Positions 58,096 to 64,000 of a stretch of DNA of 64,000 bases are shown here, in pieces (within the stretch, counting starts at the first letter, position 1; each line of letters starts with the position of its first letter). The stretch covers positions 4,200,901-4,264,900 of the forward strand of contig JARUPZ010000019.1 in the NCBI GenBank assembly GCA_031213475.1, written 5' to 3'. The translations under genes and the position numbers were made by a program. Under the pieces are notes generated by a model. It had not been told where the DNA came from, did not search any database, and saw nothing but the letters and a program-made list of their open reading frames with translations. Source of the stretch: Nereocystis luetkeana. Its lineage: Eukaryota > Sar > Phaeophyceae > Laminariales > Laminariaceae.

Positions 58096-59390
58096 TCATT
58101 TGTTGCTTGCCTTAGTCATTTGACCATTGACCACGCATCCCTTTCGAGACGGAGCACCGTTCCTACTCCTAATAGAGACGCCTCCAACAATTGGGCGCTC
58201 ATTACGTTGTTTCCATATATTACATAGAGACTTTTTGCTAGTCTTCTCCCCTTCCTGTTTGGCCGCCTGTGGCCACCATCTATCTCCTAGGATAGCGATC
58301 GTTTTCTCGCTGTTATCTAGTGTGTCAAACTCCTCCATGTCACATTCTTCTATTTCCCTCATCTCCTCTTCTAACACATCCCGTTCCTCCTTGTATATTT
58401 CACTTTATCCTACTATGTATGTGTGTTCTACTCTCTATCGCTTTGCCACACGGGCACATCTGTGCATTTATTTCCTCCTCCTCCCGGCTACTGGTATACC
58501 TCTTTCTTCTTTCTGGCAGGTCCAGGTCACCTACACGAAAGCGCAGCTTCAGCGTTTTCGCGAAGTCCATTGGGCCGTGCAGATACATTTCCATTCCAAT
58601 TCCTTCCCTCAATCCCCCGTATATCTCTAGGTGTTTTTCCGATTCCACCGTGTTTCGTAGCGCTAGCCTTTCCCTTCTTTCTATCCTTTCTTCTACTTCT
58701 GCCTTGTACTTCCCAAAACTTCCCGGCGAACATCACCTCTTCTTGGTTTCCCCCTATATCCTTCCATACTTTCTCAACTACGCTATCCCACCTTATTCCA
58801 GTTCGCCCTTTTGTTACTTTCTCCCATATAGCTTTACCAACTATGGCCGGCAACCTCTTTTTTGGCATGTTCCTTACTTTATATTGCCATTTCAACTTTC
58901 TCATATCCCTGTTTGTCTTGAGTGGGTGCATTCCCAGTTCTGCTCTTATTACTGTATTATTACTAGTCGTACTTGAGCATCTTAGGATTTTTTTAGCTGC
59001 TGTCATCTGTACTGTTTCCAACTGTTTTACGAGTTTCGCATTCCCTTCCCATACTTCTCCTGCATATTATTTAGCTTTGGTACTATCACATTCATCAGGA
59101 TACATCTCTTGATCCTGGTGTCAAGGTGCGAGTCTGTTAGGACCGCATCCATCTTGCCTATGTGTGCTTTACCCTTTCCTATTACTTTTGCTATAATATG
59201 TATGCGTATCCCAAGAGCAGTCTTTTGAGATCTCTACGCCAAGGTACGTATACTGACTGGTCTACGATCGGCAATTCATCTTCTCCCCACTTCCAACTGA
59301 AATTTATCGGGTTCACCTTATCTTCGTTACAAACAACTACTGCGCATTTATTTCTTGACGTTCGCCGTCACCCTCCATTTCCTAGTGTAT
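58096..59390 (-). pseudogene. LINE-1 C-terminal part of ORF2
   Basis: Thumb-like sequence near 59.25 kb (YLGVEISKDCSWDTHI) follows the RT. Then come AAKKILRCSSTTSNNTVIRA and a Cys-containing motif CPCGKAIESRTHI, and the end is CDMEEFDTLDNSEKTIAIL. It is spread over several frames, with changes near 59.0, 58.6 and 58.4 kb. The Cys/His motif may be a nucleic-acid-binding knuckle. Confidence 0.75.
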
Positions 59391-59391
59391 T

Positions 59392-60983
59392 CTATAATAG
59401 CGCGTTCTCTAATTGTTTCTGCAATCCTTCAGGTGTTTCTGATATCCCCACGAAGTCATCAGCAAACATCAATCCCGACACTGTATATTCCCCTACCGTG
59501 ACTCCCTGCCTTGCTGCTTCAACTGCTACTATCAGGTCGTTGATATATATCTCGAATAGGTTGGGTGACAGCGTACATCCCTGTGCAACTCCTTGTAAAA
59601 TATCAACATACTTCGATATTTCCCCGTCCAGCATCACAGCACTTCTCGCACATTCCGTCATATTTTTCATCATTCTCCACATCTTTCCTCTGATTCCTAT
59701 TTCCCATAGTTTTTTCCCCAATCCATTTCTCCATACTGTGTCGTAGGCCTTCTTTACATCTGAAAAGAAACAGTACGTTGGTAGTCCCGCGTCTTTCCTA
59801 CCTTGGAGTATCTTACCTAGAGTGTACACGTGGTCTACGCAGCTTTGGCCTAAACCCTGCTTGCCCTTCGCTTATTTTGTCTTCCTTCTCCATCATCGTT
59901 CCCATTCTATCGTTCAAAATCTTACTAGATGCTTTGCCTACTGTGCTTAGTAGCGTTATCCCTCTATAGTTCCCCGGGTCAGCCTTATCTCCTTTCTTGA
60001 CTAAGTTTACTACTACTCCTTCTCTCCACCTCCTGGGTGCGTACTCGTTTTTCCATATCCAGTTATACAACATGACCAGCATGGTAAGCATTCCTTCTCC
60101 CCCGTACTTCCTAAATTCATTCACTATTTGGTCTGCCCCTGCCGCTTTTCTATTCTTAAGTTTAGCTACACATTTTTTTACCTCTTCCCTTGTGAACTCT
60201 CTCTGTAACCCTTCCGAACCACTGTCTTCCCTTTCTGATGCATCTACGTTCGCCTCTGCCCACGCGTTGATTTCCTTCTCGAATTCTGCGTCGAACGTTT
60301 CGTTGGCTGTGGGTGCCCCTAGCTTAGTAATTACGGTAATGCTCGACAAGTACTTCCCTTTTTCCCTTCGAACTACTAACCATTTTACCGTTCTGTGCTC
60401 TTAAGGTAGCTATATAATTCCCGTGTCAGCCTCTCCTGCTTGTTTGCCCAGTATCCCTTTTATCCCTACCCACATCTGCTTCATCCCTCCCTCAAAGTCT
60501 TCATTCGTTTTATTTACTACGTCTTTCCATATCCCTTTCTTCTTATTCTCTACCATCTCTTTTACTTTCTTTCTAGCTACATCATATTCCTCCCATCCTG
60601 TCGTAGTTTTGCTCGATGTATACCTTGCGTGTGCCTTTCTTCTTACTGTTATAGCCTCTTTTACTTCTTCATCCCACCATTTTACTGCTCTGTTGCATAC
60701 TATCAACTTTTTCCCTATTACTTTACTTGCTGTGGTCTTGACCAACTTCTCCCACCCTTCCATTATCCTAGCTCCTGCATCATCCCTCTCTATATCGTTC
60801 CTTGTTGTACCTATTCTTTCCAATAGCTCGGAAAATTGCTCTGTATTTTTGGCCATCTCTTCTTGGAACTCTTCCCGTTTCTCGTCTACTTCTAGTTTAT
60901 CTATTCTCCATCTGTGTAATTTCCTACCTCGTCTTTGTTTGACAACTCTTGTCTGTCGACTGTCTGTCCATATTAGGCAGTGA
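59392..60983 (-). pseudogene. LINE-1 reverse transcriptase, frameshifted
   Basis: Endonuclease end DHCLIW near 60.98 kb, a Trp- and Lys-rich linker, then FTREEVKKCVAKLKNRKAAG, GDKADPGNYRGITLLSTVGK and EGQAGFRP. A frame change near 59,840 is followed by FFSDVKKAYDTVWR (motif A), LQGVAQGCTLSPNLFEIYIN (motif B) and FADD near 59,460 (motif C with Phe where Tyr is commoner). A TAG at 59394-59392 ends the frame. Clearly an RT by its motif order; this copy is broken. Confidence 0.85.
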
Positions 60984-61053
60984 TCCGTAGTTCCTACGTC
61001 CGCTACGCATACATGTAGTTATGTTTCCTTCCCACTTCCGTTTTCTACTATTA

Positions 61054-61389
61054 TTACGGGGGGCCATAGTTAACAGGACCTGTGGTTAACCTCGAATTCT
61101 ACTTGTGTTTGAGTCCTGGGTTCGAGCCCCAGGTGGGTCGGACTTTGACTTTATTTGCAAAAATAAAAATAAAAAAAGGATTCAATTGTTGAGAGCGCCT
61201 TGCAGCGTGGGTAGGCACAATTCGATGCGAGTCGACGAGGGAAGAAAAGGCTGAAATATTCTCGCGATAAAAATGAAGGCACGTACCGTAGCGGGAAGGG
61301 GGGAGAAGAGCCTGCTATGTGACCCCGGATCTGAGTTACGAGTTGGAAGGAGAGAGAGAAGAAGATGGGCGAAGATAATAAATGGGATG

Positions 61390-61427
<38 letters not shown>

Positions 61428-61493
61428 AAAAACCTATATATTTAACCATTTTTACTAACAAAATTTGGTCCTATTAACTATGGTCCCCCGTAA
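61054..61493. mobile_element. Family A MITE (A11), split by a SINE
   Basis: Left half TTACGGGGGGCCATAGTTAA to GGACCTGTGG (about 61054-61086); right half ATACATAAAAACCTATATAT to GGTCCCCCGTAA (about 61422-61493). Together they rebuild a normal 105-bp copy with TA on both sides. Confidence 0.88.
61088..61421 (+). mobile_element. SINE J with tRNA-like head and poly(A)
   Basis: The head contains CCTGGGTTCGAGCCCCAGG, a perfect T-arm with B-box, at 61116-61134. The body includes GAGTCGACGAGGGAAGAAAA and GATAATAAATGGGATGAGC, followed by about 28 A. It is inserted inside MITE A11. A headless relative lies at 28.74-28.93 kb. Confidence 0.83.
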
Positions 61494-61698
61494 TACTATA
61501 AAGTCAAGGATAGAGCTTTCTCCTTTTTGTATGCACTGTCTAGTCCATTCCGGTTCTGCCTTTTTTACTCTGTCGTTTGTTCAACGTCTTCATCTCGTTG
61601 TGTTTGATGAACTTCCACATCTCTTCCCCATTCTTATTTTTTGTTACTTCCCCATACCGTCCAATGCTCTCATTCAGTTTGCTTGCCTTCCCAATTCT

Positions 61699-62631
61699 TT
61701 AATTAAAATCTCCCACTAGTACTACTTCTCCTTGCCTCTTATACTTCTGTACATCTTCTACTGCTACTTCTCCGAACTTCCTCTGTAAATCTTTTATCGT
61801 ATTCTTCGACTCTGGGGGCATCTGGATGTTTCCTAAGAAGTAATATTTCGCTCCCCGCTCCCCTGGTATCTTAATCCGTATGCTTTCGTCGAATTTAGTG
61901 TCTTTGATCACCTCTATCATGTCACACAGGTATTCTTTGACTAGGAACCCCCCGCCCCCCGACCCCCTATTCTTGCTATTCTGTCCCTTCCTCTTCTTCC
62001 CTATCCATGCGTACTCTCCAACTTTGCATCCTATCTCCCCCCCCCCCCTCTTTCTCCCACGACTCTTGAATTCCCACTACTATGTCTAGGTCACGCTTAC
62101 TTACTTGTTCGACAATTTCGATCCTTTTTCGTTCGTCCGTGGCGAACCCACATACGTTCCATGATCCTATTCTCAGCCTCTTTTTCGTTTCACTATCTAT
62201 CCGCTCTAGTTTTAGCTGTTCCTTCTCCGTTGTCGCTACGAGTATTTCTGTCATCTCTTCTTTGAGCATTCTTTCCACTTACTTCCGTTTCTGTTTTTGT
62301 CTTCTTGTTCTACGCCCCTATGTTTCTCCCCCATTCCCTTTGAGCCACTTGCTGTTTCCTGCCTCCCCTTGCCTTCGTTCACCCTAGAACTACGTCTTAA
62401 TTTTGATATTCCATTAGGTATGCATACTCTCCATCCAACCCATGCCGACACTTTTTCTGTCTCTATCCTCTGCCACTCCATGCTCGCTTTCGGCTTTTTT
62501 AGCGTGACTCGAAAGTGTTCTCCCTCTCGTTCTACGTTTCCTATTATTGCAAAGCAGTACAGTCCTACTTCGTCGCACTTCCTCTTGAACTCAATCCTCA
62601 TCATGTCGCTAGGAACTCCAAATATCAGCAC
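61699..62631 (-). pseudogene. LINE-1 5' part: ORF1-like piece and endonuclease
   Basis: The first piece (62631-62251) starts MLIFGVPSDMMRIEFKRKCD and is not recognised; its position suits an ORF1 or N-terminal extension. It overlaps in a different frame the EEP start RIGSWNVCGFATDERKRIEI and VGIQESWEKEG. A further frame gives GAKYYFLGNIQMPPES and EVVLVGDFN, the catalytic DFN strand. MITE A11 sits between this and the SDH-equivalent motif. Confidence 0.78.
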
Positions 62632-62695
62632 TATTAGTACTTTACCCTGCCAGCCTTTCTTGCTCCACCCACCCTGCCTCGCCGTCTTTCTCCTA

Positions 62696-62801
62696 TTACG
62701 GGGGGGGCATAGTTAACAGGACCTATGGTATACATAAAAACCTATATGTTTAACAATTTTTACTAACAATATTTGGTCCTGTTAACTATGGCCCCCCGTA
62801 A
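62696..62801. mobile_element. Family A MITE (A12)
   Basis: TTACGGGGGGGGCATAG to TATGGCCCCCCGTAA, with TA on both sides. The end bases of both arms have changed together (GGGC/GCCC), keeping the hairpin. Confidence 0.92.
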
Positions 62802-63244
62802 TAGTATCTTCCGAGAATATCTCCAGCTTGCTTGTGTTCATAATGGTAGTGGGAAACGTTCAAGTTACTGGGACTTCCCAATCCTAGTACTCGTTGGGGG
62901 TCTGGTGTCTTTCAGTTCTTTTGCCGGCGCACCACACTCAATAGTGTCTCCAACACGGGCTCGTACCCTGGAGCCAAGTTCAACACCCTTAACACAGGTA
63001 CCCCACGTTTGTGCCAGGCGATCTGCATGGTAACCATCCTGGCGTCCCACGATGGTATATTTTATCTTCTTGCCCCGCTGCTGTACTGGTTACTTTCCTC
63101 CAGGGAGGTCATTTTTACCATGCAAGGTTCAAGGACGGCTTGCATATCACAAAAATCTTACTCACACATACATCGGGATGCCCCGTACGTCTCTTTCTCC
63201 GTCATATGTATGTACGTTTCACCATGGGTAACTACCCCCCACTA
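62802..63244. other. No supported gene
   Basis: Mixed sequence between A12 and A13. Short plus-strand frames exist but have no recognisable content. Confidence 0.5.
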
Positions 63245-63349
63245 TTACGGGGGACCATAGTTAATAGGACCAAATATTGTTAGCAGAAATGGTTAAATAT
63301 ATAGGTTTTTATGTAAACCACAGGTCCTATTAACTATGGTCCCCCGTAA
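63245..63349. mobile_element. Family A MITE (A13), reverse orientation
   Basis: Near-consensus copy with TA on both sides, 443 bp from A12. Confidence 0.94.
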
Positions 63350-64000
63350 TAGTGCTCCCGAGTAGACCTTCACTGCCGAAAGCTTGGCCAACAATTCCCC
63401 CACACTTTGTACCGGCTTCTATCCTTCAAGATATCAAGATATCTACGTACCGCTTGGTGCTCCTTCTCGTTGGTCATGTCGTCGGTCAAAATTTAAAGGC
63501 AAGGTGTTTGTTTCATGAGTATAATAGGTCTTGACTTAATGTCATGCCTCATCCACCCCTCCCCTTCATTTGGCGTTTGGTATGTGCACCAAATGTCGGG
63601 GATTTTAGGAACAATGTCAGACCAGACTTCCACCGCCCAAAAAATGGAAAACGGTAAAGTTTTACGGGCATCTTACCACGAGACCCAACCTTCATGTGAA
63701 TTGAACATGTTGGGATGACCATGCTGTATCTATGTGTGTGCATATGAGGCGGTCCACCTTCATGCTAGGTTTTTGGTCGATTTTTGTATGCCTTTACTAC
63801 CAGTATTATGGTACGGGAGAAACTTTATACTTTTTTTCATGTCTATGTCTGATTTGGGTTCGGATATATATGGGGAAAAAAACTGGTTAGTTGAGTTGTT
63901 TCATTTCTAGATCTGGTTTGTGTTTTGGTATGGGAAAAAACAAACAAACAAGCGGTTAGGTGAGTAGTTTCATACCAGGTACAATGTTTATATTTCTGAT
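63350..64000. other. No supported gene
   Basis: Contains a TACCAGGTA at about 63973 and a loose duplication (GGTATGGGAAAAAACAAAC versus GGATATATATGGGGAAAAAA with flanking TGGTTAG/GCGGTTAG). Nothing coding recognised. Confidence 0.45.

Larger units (their letters stand above)
58093..62695 (-). mobile_element. Non-LTR retrotransposon LINE-1 with poly(C) 3' tail
   Basis: The sense strand is minus. From 5' to 3' it has a first reading frame (62251-62631), EEP endonuclease (62280-61700 and about 60980), RT (60350-59390), thumb and C-terminal part (59390-58100). The ORF ends Lys-Ala-Ser-Asn-Lys-TGA at 58096, and only GTA separates the stop from a C-run of about 30 bases (plus-strand G at about 58059-58092). 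Five-prime-truncated relatives at 29.4, 29.7 and 37.2 kb end at the same place. It is interrupted by MITE A11 at 61054-61493 and bounded at 62696 by MITE A12. Confidence 0.85.

Noticed and set aside
58320..62716. Several plus-strand frames of 130-230 residues
   Set aside because: They are antisense to LINE-1; the minus strand carries RT and endonuclease motifs in the right order.

Overview
The window is nuclear DNA from a eukaryote. It holds one spliced gene with long introns, two degenerate non-LTR retrotransposons (LINEs), many MITE-like and SINE-like repeats, and long microsatellites and poly-G/poly-C tracts. I see no bacterial operons, ribosome-binding sites, CRISPR arrays or rRNA. The look (kilobase introns, CAG-rich intergenic DNA, palindromic MITEs) would fit a stramenopile alga such as a brown alga. 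That is a guess, because no marker gene in the window fixes the taxon.

4.1-17.9 kb (minus strand): a seven-exon gene that I assembled from splice sites and reading phase. It encodes an 811-residue protein with three KH RNA-binding domains and a very long Gln/His-rich linker, like Nova/PCBP-type proteins. All six junctions keep phase, and each KH domain reads continuously across its junctions. 18-24 kb has no gene I can support. 25.4-26.9 kb (plus strand): a probable two-exon gene for a proline-rich protein with an acidic, tyrosine-repeat C-terminus; I could not resolve its junction.

24-64 kb is mostly repeats. Family A (13 copies, about 105 bp) has TTACGGGGGACC-type inverted ends and TA target duplications. 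Family B (12 copies, about 93 bp) is a near-perfect hairpin around a GTCCCCAAAACGGGACTGC arm. Family C (about 530 bp) and the 58-63 kb LINE both carry a C-tract at the sense 3' end. Family F is two copies, 840-850 bp, with inverted ends. Several tRNA-derived SINEs are also present. LINE-2 (44.7-48.4 kb) keeps a nearly intact reverse transcriptase (RT) but has a frameshifted endonuclease. LINE-1 (58.1-62.7 kb) is interrupted by a family A MITE that is itself interrupted by a poly(A)-ended SINE.

The most unusual signal is a 9-bp palindrome, TACCWGGTA. I counted about 55 copies by eye, where about 0.5 is expected by chance. In at least five places, comparison with sibling repeats shows it arose by turning a TA into TA-CCWGG-TA, as a micro-insertion with a duplicated TA. 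This looks like the excision footprint of a Tc1/mariner-type element, or an undescribed micro-insertion process. TATTAATA and TACAGCAGTA are also strongly over-represented. None of the motif copies lies inside a coding exon or a LINE ORF, although one touches the KH gene's start codon.
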